Assembly: GCF_022761125.1 (NCBI RefSeq) | Contig: NZ_JAKWJR010000004.1 | Coordinates: 186,001 to 250,000 of the forward strand | Direction of reading: 5' to 3' | DNA length: 64,000 bases | From: Nocardioides sp. SR21 | GTDB taxonomy: Bacteria > Actinomycetota > Actinomycetes > Propionibacteriales > Nocardioidaceae | In this document: one piece after another, positions 1 through 8,466 of the stretch | Layout: the number at the start of each line of letters is the position of its first letter | Position numbering within the stretch: position 1 is the stretch's first letter | Notes under the pieces: model-generated | Seen by the model: the letters and a program-made list of their open reading frames with translations, nothing else | Told to the model about the DNA's origin: nothing | The model's database searches: none | Made by a program: the position numbers and the translations under genes

Positions 1-501
1 TACGACATGACCGTGACCGCAGGCGTCGCCGCGATCAAGGGCACCTACCTGGGCTCCTGCACGCTCTCCGACCTCCAGCAGCACCAGTCGCTGGTGATGA
101 AGCTGACCGGCGCCGGTGCGCCGGGCACCATCGACGCCACCGTGAAGGTGTTCTTCGGCGAGGCCGAGCCGGGCGTGACCCGGATCGACTACGACGCGGA
201 CGCGGTCGTCGGCGGCATGGTGGGCGGCGTCGGCCAGCGGATGCTGACCTCGGTCTCCAAGCGGATGGCCGGCGACTTCTTCGACAACGTCGCGCAGGCG
301 ATCGGCCAGGGTCCCGACCCGTCCGGTTCGGCGGTCGAACCGGCCGCGACCGCTGCGGGAGACGCTCCTGCTGCCCGTACCTTCACCGCCCCCGCGCGGC
401 CGGCCGTCGGCTCGCAGTCCGACTTCGTGAAGGGCATCGCGGTCGGTGCGGGCCTGGTCGTCCTCGGGGTCGTCGTCGGGCGGCTGTTCGGTCGCCGATG
501 A
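1..501 (+). CDS. CoxG-like SRPBCC family protein, C-terminal part (truncated by window edge)
   Basis: The frame is open from base 1, so the true start lies upstream and only about the last 166 residues are present. The visible part resembles the C-terminal half of carbon monoxide dehydrogenase subunit G (CoxG) proteins: the end of an SRPBCC (START-like) fold with a conserved IDYDADAVVGGMVGGVGQR stretch, then an Ala/Pro-rich linker, then one C-terminal membrane helix (GLVVLGVVVGRLFGRR). CoxG proteins are associated with membrane recruitment of molybdenum hydroxylases of the CO dehydrogenase family. That the partner enzymes lie just upstream is inference. The stop overlaps the next start (ATGA), so it is probably cotranscribed with the amidase. 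Confidence 0.7.
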   Translation, partial: YDMTVTAGVAAIKGTYLGSCTLSDLQQHQSLVMKLTGAGAPGTIDATVKVFFGEAEPGVTRIDYDADAVVGGMVGGVGQRMLTSVSKRMAGDFFDNVAQAIGQGPDPSGSAVEPAATAAGDAPAARTFTAPARPAVGSQSDFVKGIAVGAGLVVLGVVVGRLFGRR

Positions 502-1871
502 CTGTCTCGGTCGACTCGACCGCGCGCGACCAGGCCGCCGCCGTACGTCGCCGCGAGATCTCCGCGCGCGAGCTGCTCGACCTGCACCTGGAGCGGATCG
601 CCGCACGCAACCCGCAGCTGAACGCGATCGTCTCGCTCGACGAGGCACGTGCCCGCGAGGGGGCCGCGGCCGCCGACGCGGCGCTGGCGTCGGGAGCCGA
701 GGTCGGACCGCTGCACGGGCTGCCGTTCGCGTTCAAGGACACCCACGCCGTCGCGGGGTGGAGCACGACGTACGGCTCTCCGCTCTACCGCGACCACGTC
801 CCCGAGGCCGACGAGCTGATCGTGGAGCGGGTGCGTCGCGCGGGCGTGGTCACGATCGGCAAGACCAACGTGCCGGAGTTCGCGGCCGGGTCGCACACGT
901 TCAACACGGTCTTCGGCACGACGCTGAATCCCGTCGACCCGACCCGCTCTGCCGGTGGCTCGTCGGGCGGCGCGGCGTGTGCGCTGGCGTCCGGGATGGT
1001 GCCGCTCGCGGACGGCTCCGACATGGGCGGCTCGCTGCGCAACCCCGCGTCGTTCTGCGGTGTCGTGGGGCTGCGGCCGTCGCTCGGACGGGTGCCGGAG
1101 TGGCCGCTCTACAACCAGTGGGAGACCACGTCGGTGGGCGGCCCGATGGCCCGCAACGTCGGCGACCTGGCGCTGCTGCTGTCGGTGCTGGCCGGACCGG
1201 ATCCCCGTGCCCCGCAGGCGCTGCGTGATCCCGGGGCGTCGTTCGCGTCGCTGCTCCCGCTCTCGCTCGCGGGCCTCCGGGTCGCGCTCTCGGTCGACCT
1301 CGGTGGCGCGTTCGAGGTCGACGCCGAGGTGGCGTCGGTGGTGTCGTCCGCCGCCACGCTCTTCGACCGGGTGACCGACGCCCATCCGGTGCTGACCGAG
1401 GCCGACGACACGTTCCGCACCTTGCGCGCGTGGCACTTCCAGGCGAAGTTCGGCTCGCTCCTCGCCGCGAACCCGGACGCCTTCAAGGCGTCGCTCGCCG
1501 ACAACATCCGGGCGGGGGAGTCGCTCACCGGCGCCGACGTCGCCCGCGCCTACCACCAGCGCACGGTGCTCGCCGAGCGGATGCGCGAGTTCTTCGAGCA
1601 CCACGACGTGCTCGTGCTCCCGGTGTCGCAGGTGCCGCCGTTCCCGGCGGACCAGGAGTTCCCGACCGAGATCAACGGCCGGCCGATGGAGAGCTACCTC
1701 GACTGGATGCGGGCGGCGTACTTCATCACCGTGACCGGCTGCCCGGCCATCTCGGTGCCGTTCGGGCACACGGCGTCCGGCCTGCCGGTCGGCATCCAGC
1801 TCGTCGCCGCGCACGGCCGCGACCGCTTCCTGCTCGAGGTGGCCGCGGCCGTCGAGGCCGCCGTCAGCTGA
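498..1871 (+). CDS. Amidase (amidase-signature family)
   Basis: A 457-aa hydrolase of the amidase-signature superfamily, which hydrolyses amide bonds with a Ser-cisSer-Lys triad. The catalytic Lys is Lys80 in PFAFKDTHAV, the GGSSGG motif sits at 153-158 and the nucleophile is Ser179 in DMGGSLRNP. The length is typical and no signal peptide is visible, so it is probably cytoplasmic. It overlaps the CoxG-like gene by 4 bp. Substrate cannot be read from sequence; relatives include indole acetamide hydrolase, fatty-acid amide hydrolase and aryl amidases. A link to molybdenum hydroxylase catabolism is possible from position only. The 3' end overlaps the convergent aminotransferase gene by 8 bp. 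Confidence 0.9.
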   Translation: MTVSVDSTARDQAAAVRRREISARELLDLHLERIAARNPQLNAIVSLDEARAREGAAAADAALASGAEVGPLHGLPFAFKDTHAVAGWSTTYGSPLYRDHVPEADELIVERVRRAGVVTIGKTNVPEFAAGSHTFNTVFGTTLNPVDPTRSAGGSSGGAACALASGMVPLADGSDMGGSLRNPASFCGVVGLRPSLGRVPEWPLYNQWETTSVGGPMARNVGDLALLLSVLAGPDPRAPQALRDPGASFASLLPLSLAGLRVALSVDLGGAFEVDAEVASVVSSAATLFDRVTDAHPVLTEADDTFRTLRAWHFQAKFGSLLAANPDAFKASLADNIRAGESLTGADVARAYHQRTVLAERMREFFEHHDVLVLPVSQVPPFPADQEFPTEINGRPMESYLDWMRAAYFITVTGCPAISVPFGHTASGLPVGIQLVAAHGRDRFLLEVAAAVEAAVS

Positions 1872-3051
1872 CGACGAACGCGTTGATCGCGTCGAGGGCG
1901 CGGTCGACGTCGCTGTCGTCGACGTACGGCGCCAGCCCGAGCCGCAGCGCGTTCTCGTCGTCGAGGCCGAGCCGGCGGAATCCCTCGTAGGCGTAGAACG
2001 ACCCCGCCGGCGCGAGCACGCCGCGCTCGACGAGGAAGGCATAGGCGTCCTTGGTCCTGCGACCGGGGAACGTCAGCAGCAGCGTCGGCGTGCGGTCCGC
2101 GGCGCGGGAGTGGAGCACGACGCCGTCGGCGAACCCGTCCTCGAGCCGCGTGCGCAGCCGGAGCTCGTGCTCGTCGACCGCGTGCAGGGACGCGCGCAGC
2201 CGCTCACGGCGGGTGGTCGCGCCGCCGGGCGCGATGCCGGCGAGGAAGTCCACGGCCGCGGTCGCGCCGGCCATGATCTCGTAGGGCAGCGTCCCGAGCT
2301 CGAACCGCTCGGGCACCGCGTCGCTCGACGGCACCAGCTTGTCGTTGCGCACCGTCTCCAGCAGCTCGGGCGCCGCGGCGAGTACGCCGCAGTGCGGGCC
2401 GAGGAACTTGTACGGCGAGCACACGAAGAAGTCGGCGCCGAGCTCGCCGACGTCGACGAAGGAGTGGGCCGCGAGGTGGACGCCGTCCACGAAGACCAGC
2501 GCGCCGACGGCGTGGGCGGCGTCGGCGATGCGACGTACGGGCGGCTTGGTGCCGAGCAGGTTCGAGGCGCCGGTGATCGCGACCAGCCGCGTGCGCGGGC
2601 CGAGGTCGGGCTCCTCGAGCTCGCCCGTCGCGGGGTCGAAGTCGAGCCAGCGGACCGTGACGCCCTTCTGCTCGGCGGCCTGGACCCAGGGGCGGACGTT
2701 GGAGTCGTGGTCGAGCCGGGTCACGACGACCTCGTCGCCCGGCTGCCAGTCCTTGGCGAGCGCGCGTGAGAAGTCGTAGATCAGCTGGGTGGCGCTGCGC
2801 CCGTAGACGATGCCGCCGGCGGGCGCGCCGAGCAGGTCGGCGTACGCCTCGCGGAACGCGCGGACCACGGCGTCGGCGTTCGACTCGGACGGTGAGCCGG
2901 TGCCGCGGTTCGACAGCGGGCCGGTGAGCGTCGCGGCGATCGCCTCGCCGACCTGGCGCGGCGTCTGGGTCCCGGCCGGCGAGTCGAAGTGGGCGGTGCC
3001 CGAGTCCAGGGAGGGGAAGTGGCTGCGAACGGCGGTCACGTCGAAGGTCAT
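1864..3051 (-). CDS. Cysteine desulfurase-like class V aminotransferase
   Basis: A 395-aa fold-type I PLP enzyme of the cysteine-desulfurase-like branch of class V aminotransferases. The Schiff-base lysine is Lys215 in CSPYKFLGPH, and Asp189 in VFVDGVH is the expected pyridine-nitrogen partner. It lacks the mobile Cys-containing active-site loop of IscS that I would require to call a true desulfurase, so the reaction is unknown; related proteins are often annotated only as aminotransferase class V. Its ATG overlaps the stop of the upstream DUF1684 gene by 4 bp, so the two form an operon on the minus strand. Confidence 0.82.
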   Translation of the reverse strand: MTFDVTAVRSHFPSLDSGTAHFDSPAGTQTPRQVGEAIAATLTGPLSNRGTGSPSESNADAVVRAFREAYADLLGAPAGGIVYGRSATQLIYDFSRALAKDWQPGDEVVVTRLDHDSNVRPWVQAAEQKGVTVRWLDFDPATGELEEPDLGPRTRLVAITGASNLLGTKPPVRRIADAAHAVGALVFVDGVHLAAHSFVDVGELGADFFVCSPYKFLGPHCGVLAAAPELLETVRNDKLVPSSDAVPERFELGTLPYEIMAGATAAVDFLAGIAPGGATTRRERLRASLHAVDEHELRLRTRLEDGFADGVVLHSRAADRTPTLLLTFPGRRTKDAYAFLVERGVLAPAGSFYAYEGFRRLGLDDENALRLGLAPYVDDSDVDRALDAINAFVVS

Positions 3052-3713
3052 GGGTCCATTCTGGGGATCTGTTCGCCGGCTTCAACAGGGAACGGCAGCG
3101 TGTTCTGCGCCGGCGGCACCGGGCAGGTGGCGAAGTCGGTGTACGCGCACGGCATGTTGTAGGCCCGGTTGAAGTCGATCTCGACGTTGCCGTCGGCGTC
3201 CGGGACCTCGGTCAGCAGCTGGCGCATCGCGGCGTACGTCGTCACGCCGGACGTCGCGTCCCGGAACAGGATCCACAGCCGCCCGTCCTCCTCGACCTCG
3301 GCCTCGAGGCGGTGCTCGGCACCGTCGCGCTCGAAGACGACCTCGTCCCCGTCGTGGCGCGCGTGGACGACCCAGGCCGGGTCCGGCGGGTAGCACGGGG
3401 TTCCGCCGTACCTGCCCAGGGCGGGGGAGTCCGGGCGCCGCGGCCGCACCATCGTGCGCCCGTCGCGGTCGGCCACCTGCGCGCGCACGTCGCCGAACGT
3501 CACCGTCACGCCCTCCTCGTCGAGCGGGCCGAGCCGCTGCCCGTCGACGACGGGTCCGTCGTCGTCCTGCCGCCACTCACCGGGGACGTCGTCGAAGCGC
3601 TGCGGCTCGTCCGTGAGCCAGTGGATCGCGGTGATCGACAGCCAGCCGTACGGGTCGCGCAGCCGCTGCTCACGGCTCTCACGCCAGGCGTGCCAGTCCT
3701 GCTCGAAGCTCAC
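3048..3713 (-). CDS. DUF1684 domain-containing protein
   Basis: A 221-aa soluble protein matching the DUF1684 family. It has the N-terminal RDPYGWLSITAIHWL motif (about residues 20-35) and the hallmark C-terminal block NRAYNMPCAYTDFATCPVPP near 182-201, followed by LPFPVEAGEQ. The family has no established biochemical function. It is the first gene of a two-gene minus-strand unit: its stop overlaps the start of the aminotransferase-like gene (ATGA), which suggests translational coupling and a shared pathway. Confidence 0.85.
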   Translation of the reverse strand: MSFEQDWHAWRESREQRLRDPYGWLSITAIHWLTDEPQRFDDVPGEWRQDDDGPVVDGQRLGPLDEEGVTVTFGDVRAQVADRDGRTMVRPRRPDSPALGRYGGTPCYPPDPAWVVHARHDGDEVVFERDGAEHRLEAEVEEDGRLWILFRDATSGVTTYAAMRQLLTEVPDADGNVEIDFNRAYNMPCAYTDFATCPVPPAQNTLPFPVEAGEQIPRMDP

Positions 3714-3731
3714 ACCCGCAATCCTCGCAAG

Positions 3732-4475
3732 TCAGGCTCCGGTGCGGTGCACCACCCAGACGTTCGGCTCGACGTACGTCGCGATCTGGTGCTCGAGGTC
3801 GCAGTGCACCGGCGACAGCGCCTTCGGCACGTGCACCGGGCCGGACCGGTCGAACGGCAGGCCGGTCCACTCGCGCCACTCGTCGACGGTTCCGGGGATG
3901 ACCATCGAGCGCGGCGCGACCTTCACGATCCGCCCGCCTGCCCGCACGTGCACGCGCAGCCACGGGTCGACCGGCAGGCCGTCCTCGCGGACGCGGAAGG
4001 CGTACGTCGACATCGGCTCGTGGATGTCGGTCTTGCCGTTGGGGCGCACCGGCGCGACCAGCTCGGCGAACCCGTGCCGCTTCGCGTTGTCGCGCATGGC
4101 GACCAGCATCTGGTGGGAGAGACCGGCGCCCTGCAGGTCGGGGCGGACCGCGATCTCCACCGCGGAGATCGCGTCCGGCGCGTCGCCGCGCAGGCTGGTC
4201 AGCAGCCCGTTGCGGATCGCGAAGTCCCACCCGTTGTCCGGGAGCTCGTCGTCCCCCCGCGTGAACGGCACCGAGTAGGCGCACGCGACGACCTCGCCCT
4301 TCTCGTCCTGTGCGACCAGGACGTACTCCGCGAACCGCGTCTCCACGTTGCCGTAGAACAGCCCGCCGATCGGGTCGTGGCGCATGAACTCCGGCCAGGA
4401 GTTGGGCATGTCCCACATCGGGTCGACGAGGTCGGGACGGTCGGCGAGGACGGAGATCGTGAGCTGCACCCGCAC
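3732..4475 (-). CDS. GNAT-like N-acetyltransferase
   Basis: A 247-aa protein beginning at GTG. The central part (about residues 60-150) reads as a GNAT acetyltransferase core: VVACAYSVPF strand, then an EIAVRPDLQGAGLSHQML pyrophosphate-loop motif (variant of RxxGxG/A), followed by a helix. The C-terminal third is an extension rich in Pro and Trp (DPWLRVHVRAGG and EWREWTGLPFDRSGPVHV) that is characteristic of larger GNAT relatives. The acceptor substrate is unknown. It is transcribed divergently from the second GNAT gene with 55 bp between the two starts. Confidence 0.75.
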   Translation of the reverse strand: MRVQLTISVLADRPDLVDPMWDMPNSWPEFMRHDPIGGLFYGNVETRFAEYVLVAQDEKGEVVACAYSVPFTRGDDELPDNGWDFAIRNGLLTSLRGDAPDAISAVEIAVRPDLQGAGLSHQMLVAMRDNAKRHGFAELVAPVRPNGKTDIHEPMSTYAFRVREDGLPVDPWLRVHVRAGGRIVKVAPRSMVIPGTVDEWREWTGLPFDRSGPVHVPKALSPVHCDLEHQIATYVEPNVWVVHRTGA

Positions 4476-4530
4476 ATCCTGCCTGGGTGGGGAGCCTCGG
4501 TCGCGCCGTTTTCAGCGTTACCGTGGCGCG

Positions 4531-4992
4531 GTGCTGCCGCCTCCGACGCCCCGGCTCCGCTTCCGGGAGATGACCGAGGCCGACCTCCCGGACCTCGCGA
4601 CGCTGGAGCTCGGTGGCTCCCGGGGGCCGGAGGGCTGGATCGCGTGGAACCTGCGCAACTACGAGGAGCACGGATTCGGGCTGTGGATCCTCGAGACGCA
4701 CGCCGGTGAGTTCGTCGGCGACTGCGGCCTGACCATGCAGGAGGTCGAGGATGCGTGGTTCGTCGAAGCGGGATGGCACGTCCGCTCCGACCTGCGTGGG
4801 CAGGGGTACGCGACGGAGGCCGCCGGGGCGGTCCGCGACGCTGCTCGTGCAGCCGGGATCGAGCACCTCGTCGCGATCATCCGGCCGGGCAACGTGGCGT
4901 CCCGGCGGGTCGCGACCAACATCGGACTGGTCCTCGAGCGCGAGGTCGTGGCGCACGGTGGCCCGGCCCTGGTGTTCGGAGCCGAGCTGTGA
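4531..4992 (+). CDS. GNAT family N-acetyltransferase (RimJ/RimL-like)
   Basis: A 153-aa acetyl-CoA dependent acetyltransferase. I place the start at GTG 4531 because the family N-terminus (TPRLRFREMTEADLPDL) begins there; the open frame extends further upstream only across the divergent promoter. The acetyl-CoA loop is DLRGQGYATEAA at about residues 90-101, and C-terminal NVASRRVATNIGL is the usual RimJ/RimL N-x-x-S motif. It is followed by a P-loop protein gene whose GTG overlaps this stop by 4 bp, so the pair is probably co-expressed. Substrate unknown. Confidence 0.83.
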   Translation: MLPPPTPRLRFREMTEADLPDLATLELGGSRGPEGWIAWNLRNYEEHGFGLWILETHAGEFVGDCGLTMQEVEDAWFVEAGWHVRSDLRGQGYATEAAGAVRDAARAAGIEHLVAIIRPGNVASRRVATNIGLVLEREVVAHGGPALVFGAEL

Positions 4993-5567
4993 CCGTGACC
5001 TCGAGACGCCCGCGCCTGATCCACCTCAACGGTCCGTCACGCGTCGGCAAGTCGACCCTGGCTCGACGGTACGCCGACGAGCACCCCGGCACGCTGATGC
5101 TCGACCTGGACGTCCTCGCCGGGCTGATCGGGGGATGGCAGGCGGACTTCTCGGCCGCCTTGGAGATCGCCCGCGGCCACGGTCGGGAGATGGCCGCTCG
5201 GCACCTGCGATCCGGGTACGACGTCGTGCTCCCGCAGCTGGTGACCGTCCACGACCGCGAACCGGACCCGGCCTTCGAGGAGACGACCCGGCTGGCCGGT
5301 GCGACGTACGTCGAAGTCGCCTTGCTGGTCGACGACGGGGAACATCACCGACGCCTGAGCGGCAAGGTTCCTGTCACGGAGGTCGAGGCACACGTGCAGG
5401 CTGCGCTGGAGGACGCGAACGCCGGCCTGGTGCACAAGATCCGCGACCACCTCGCGGAGTACCTGGCGCACCGTCCGCGGTCGATCCGGATCGACACCAC
5501 CGGGCTCGGGGAGGACGAGTCCTACCGTCGTCTCCTGGCCGCGCTCGACGCAGCGGAACCGGCTTGA
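4989..5567 (+). CDS. P-loop NTPase / small-molecule kinase-like protein
   Basis: A 192-aa protein with a clear Walker A motif near the N-terminus (GPSRVGKST), preceded by LIHLNG, the pattern of AAA_33-type nucleotide or antibiotic kinases. A second acidic motif LMLDLDVLAGLIGGW probably takes the Walker B or lid role. No close functional match is recognised. The GTG start overlaps the GNAT stop (GTGA); a second GTG two codons downstream is an alternative. Genes of this type beside acetyltransferases are sometimes resistance-like modifiers, but nothing here proves it. It converges on the VOC gene with an 17-bp gap. Confidence 0.7.
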   Translation: MTVTSRRPRLIHLNGPSRVGKSTLARRYADEHPGTLMLDLDVLAGLIGGWQADFSAALEIARGHGREMAARHLRSGYDVVLPQLVTVHDREPDPAFEETTRLAGATYVEVALLVDDGEHHRRLSGKVPVTEVEAHVQAALEDANAGLVHKIRDHLAEYLAHRPRSIRIDTTGLGEDESYRRLLAALDAAEPA

Positions 5568-5584
5568 CCCTGCCCTCCGCTCGG

Positions 5585-6019
5585 TCAGATCGCCGAGTCG
5601 ATGGCCTCCCAGAGGTGACCGTCCGGGTCGCTGAAGGTGGCGGTGTAGCCCCACGGCTTCTGCTCGGGCGCTGAGACGACCACGCCGCCGGCCGCCTCGA
5701 CGCGACCGACGATGCCGTCCACCTCGTCCGGGGAGTCGACCTGCAGGCTGAGCAGGCACTCGGAGGACGTCGGGTCAGCGGTGGGGCGGCCATGGGTGAC
5801 CCAGCCGAACCCGCCGGTCGGGATGTACATCACCGAGGCCAGCTCGTTCAGCTGGACCCGCAGCGGTTCGGGCACGCCATCGTCAGCCAGCTCTCCCGGC
5901 GTCTCGAGGCCGAGGTTCTGGGCGAACGCGTACGCACGAGAGCGGTCCGCGGTGGGCAGGGCGACGACGATGCGATAGGACGGCATGTCCGTCAGACCGT
6001 CCTCGGTCGCCGTACTCAT
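5585..6019 (-). CDS. VOC family protein (glyoxalase/bleomycin-resistance fold)
   Basis: A 144-aa protein with the vicinal-oxygen-chelate fold. The first beta-alpha unit is YRIVVALPTADRSRAYAFAQ, the second half ends with the diagnostic GYTATFSDPDGHLWEAIDS. Proteins like this can be dioxygenases, glyoxalases or drug-binding proteins; metal-ligand residues are not certain enough to say which. The start is taken at ATG 6019; ATG 5986 (MPSYRIVV) would also leave a complete domain. The small lipoprotein gene lies 13 bp upstream on the same strand. Confidence 0.78.
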   Translation of the reverse strand: MSTATEDGLTDMPSYRIVVALPTADRSRAYAFAQNLGLETPGELADDGVPEPLRVQLNELASVMYIPTGGFGWVTHGRPTADPTSSECLLSLQVDSPDEVDGIVGRVEAAGGVVVSAPEQKPWGYTATFSDPDGHLWEAIDSAI

Positions 6020-6032
6020 CGGGGAAGGACGG

Positions 6033-6353
6033 TCAGTCGCAGAGTTCCTGGGCATCCTCGGCCAGCGCTGCCAAGCCGCCGCGAGCGCCATCGACCGGGT
6101 TCTGGGCCAGGATGCGTCGAAGCCCAGCCTCGGGCTCGGCGCCACCGGACAGACCGTCCAGGCCGTAGGAGCGTCCGTCCACCGTCAACGTCGTGACGTC
6201 GCCGGGCTCGCAGGCCAGGACGGCTTCGTCGACGGTCAACGGCCACTCATCGCCGTAGTTGCTGCGGCCGACCTCGAGCGACTCGATGTCCTGGTCGGAT
6301 GAGCAAGCGGCGAGCAGGAGCGCTGGTCCGAGAAGGGGGAGGAGCCATCGCAC
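6033..6353 (-). CDS. Small putative lipoprotein, function unknown
   Basis: A 106-aa protein from GTG 6353. It has a typical lipoprotein signal peptide: one Arg, a hydrophobic run and the lipobox LLLAAC, so the mature protein would be anchored by a diacylglyceryl-Cys about 17 residues in. The mature part contains VDEAVLACEPGDVTTLTVDGR and ends in a Cys, giving a possible disulfide. No family is recognised. The reading frame stays open well upstream of GTG, but only this start gives a signal peptide. Confidence 0.55.
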   Translation of the reverse strand: MRWLLPLLGPALLLAACSSDQDIESLEVGRSNYGDEWPLTVDEAVLACEPGDVTTLTVDGRSYGLDGLSGGAEPEAGLRRILAQNPVDGARGGLAALAEDAQELCD

Positions 6354-6574
6354 AGTGGTGACCCTACGCAGGTGAGCGCGGGCGCCTGATGGCCTGCGCG
6401 GGGTGGCGGAGGCTGGGCGGCCTGCGGGTGCGTGGGTGGTACCGGTTCTTGGTTTTCGGATAACGGGGTCGCCGCAGTCTGTGGTCACCCGTAGGTGGTT
6501 GCGGTGGTTGGTTGGCTTGCGGGTTCGTCGTGGTCGACCGTGGTGGTCACCGTTTGAAGCGATGGTTCGGGTGG

Positions 6575-7810
6575 CTATTGGCGTCGGTGGAAGGTGACGT
6601 CGCCGTTGGGCAGGTAGGTCGTCTCGTAGGTCGTGTCGTGTGCGCGTTGGTGGTGCCAGTGGCAGAGCGTGATGGCGTCGTCGACGGTGGTGTGGCCGCC
6701 GTCGGGCCAGCGGGTCGTGTGGTGGGCGTGGAGTCCGTGGGTGCGGTCGCAGCCTTGGGCTCGGCAGCCGTGGTCGCGGGCGAGCAGGGCGTAGCGCTGG
6801 TGCTTGGTGTGCAGGCGTCGTGCGCGGCCGACGTCGAGCGGCATCGAGGCACCGCCGAGGACGATGGGGATGATCTCGGCCTCGCACGCGAGCCGCCGGG
6901 CGAGTGCGGGGTTGAACTTCTCGCCGGTATCGAGGACGCCGGCCTTCTCGACGCGGCCCAGGAGTGAGTCTTCGTCGATGAGCACGAGCATCGTGGCGGG
7001 CAGGCTGCCGGTCTTGGGGAGGTGTTCGGCGGGGATGTGCAGGATCAGCTCGGCGAACGCGCGGCCCATCGCATCGGCGGTCGGGTGGCGCTCAGCTGTG
7101 GTGGCGGCTTGGTGCTTGGGTGCGGCGAACGCGAGCAGCATCTTGCGCAGGACGGCGCCCTCGGCTGTGGGGATGGTGAACCGGCCGTGGGTCTTGCCGT
7201 GCCCGTCGTCGTACATCGCCAGGTGACAGGCCTTGGCGGCGGCCTTCTCCTCGGCCTCGAGGATCGCGGCCTCACGGGCGTCGGCCTCGTCGGGGGCGAT
7301 GACCTCGACCAGGTGCTTGCCCAACACCCGCAGGGCTTTGGCGTCGTGGTGGGCGGCCTCAGCGAGCAGGTGCGCCTCGGCTTGTTCGGCCAGTTCGGTG
7401 TCGACGTGGTCGGGGAGCTGGTCGACGGCGTGCACGATGACGCGGGCCTGGTCGACCAGGACGTCGCCGTGAGCGAGCGCGTCCCGCGTGAGGGGATGCG
7501 CTTCGAGGGAGTGGCCGAGCTTCACGGTGCCGGCCGCTGCCGGTCGGGTGGTGTTGGTGGTGTGCGCGAGCCAGCTCGCCGCGGACGAGGCGCCGACCTC
7601 GGCGCCGACGTGCAGGTCGTCGGCATGCGCGGCCACGCGGGCGGTCAGCTCGGCCACTTGGGCAGCCAGATGTGTCAGCTCGGTCAGGGTCGCCGCGGTC
7701 TCGGCTGCGTCCATCGACCACACCGACGCGTCCACCACGGAGGCGGCCGAGGCGCGCATCTCTGCGGTCGCGGCCGACACGCGGTGTCGGGATGTGGTCA
7801 GTGCTGTCAT
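6575..7810 (-). CDS. DUF222 / HNH endonuclease domain protein (13E12 repeat family)
   Basis: A 411-aa protein of the actinobacterial DUF222-HNH family, known in mycobacteria as the REP13E12 family. The N-terminal ~300 residues are the helical DUF222 region; the C-terminus carries an HNH nuclease module with C349-x4-C354, the catalytic HAHH at 361-364 and LCHWHH at 382-387. These proteins often occur in many copies per genome and are suspected to be mobile or domesticated selfish genes; function is not established. Supporting that, the ~1 kb immediately 5' of this gene is a pair of tandem repeats with hairpins and no other gene. Confidence 0.88.
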   Translation of the reverse strand: MTALTTSRHRVSAATAEMRASAASVVDASVWSMDAAETAATLTELTHLAAQVAELTARVAAHADDLHVGAEVGASSAASWLAHTTNTTRPAAAGTVKLGHSLEAHPLTRDALAHGDVLVDQARVIVHAVDQLPDHVDTELAEQAEAHLLAEAAHHDAKALRVLGKHLVEVIAPDEADAREAAILEAEEKAAAKACHLAMYDDGHGKTHGRFTIPTAEGAVLRKMLLAFAAPKHQAATTAERHPTADAMGRAFAELILHIPAEHLPKTGSLPATMLVLIDEDSLLGRVEKAGVLDTGEKFNPALARRLACEAEIIPIVLGGASMPLDVGRARRLHTKHQRYALLARDHGCRAQGCDRTHGLHAHHTTRWPDGGHTTVDDAITLCHWHHQRAHDTTYETTYLPNGDVTFHRRQ

Positions 7811-8061
7811 GGTTCAACCCAAGCAGGGACCACCGACAGTCAGGGGCCCAGAACCCCTTGTTTCACAGGGGTCTGACGAACTATCCGATATATCTGCGGG
7901 TGGTTTCGAGGCAGGCGTTAGCGCGCCTTCCTCAACCACCGATGCGGCGGTCGGAAAGCCGGGAAGCGACCGCAACCCGAAGCTCGCCGTACCCGCGTAA
8001 CGGCCTATCGGCGAGCAACCACTAGCGACCCGCGGGCCGACGACATCCGGTGGACACACTT

Positions 8062-8411
8062 GTGGAGAACCTGTGGGAAACAGCGTGGATGGCTGTGGAG
8101 TACTGGGGTCGAACCTGTGCGCAACCGGCGAATTCCGGTGGAACCCGAAGAATGTTGGCGAAGGCTCTTGCGCACCCCTTCCCGGAGGGCATAGAACTTC
8201 TCCCACGCAGTCCGGGAAACCGGGAGGCGGGACGACTCGGAGACGAGGATCCACACGCACCGCGCCAGCTTGCTGGGGCGAGGCGCAGCGGCTGGGTGAC
8301 GAGGCCGCTGGGACCCGCGGGGAAGAGCGCGTCGACCGGAAGCGTCACCGGTGCCGGTCACCCGAAGGGCCCTTGCGACTCATACTCGCAAGGGCCCTTC
8401 ACTCATTTCCG
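8062..8411. repeat. 405-bp-period direct repeat, copy 1
   Basis: First copy of a unit repeated at 8467-8818. The best-conserved core runs from GCGAATT (about 8128) to about 8255 and contains GGAGGGCATAGAACTTCTCC and CACGCAGTCCGGGA in both copies; I estimate roughly 85-90 percent identity there by eye. Similarity continues more weakly through CCAGCTTGCTGGGG and CGGTCAC to the terminal hairpin. The left end shares CTGTGGA motifs. No terminal inverted repeats, target-site duplication or coding capacity was recognised. Confidence 0.8.
8364..8400. terminator. Perfect 15-bp hairpin closing repeat copy 1
   Basis: GAAGGGCCCTTGCGA, loop CTCATAC, then TCGCAAGGGCCCTTC: a perfect 15-bp stem. There is no long T-run, so it could be a bidirectional terminator without a U-tract, an RNA element or a cruciform. 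The 7-nt loop is identical in the second copy. Confidence 0.65.
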
Positions 8412-8466
8412 GGCGGTTCTGCTGGCGGTCTCGAAACTCGAGCTCGGACCTGCGCCACCGAGATTC

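Noticed and set aside
6354..6574. Extra small gene between the lipoprotein and DUF222-HNH genes
   Set aside because: Frames are open on the minus strand but without a start, ribosome-binding site or recognisable product.
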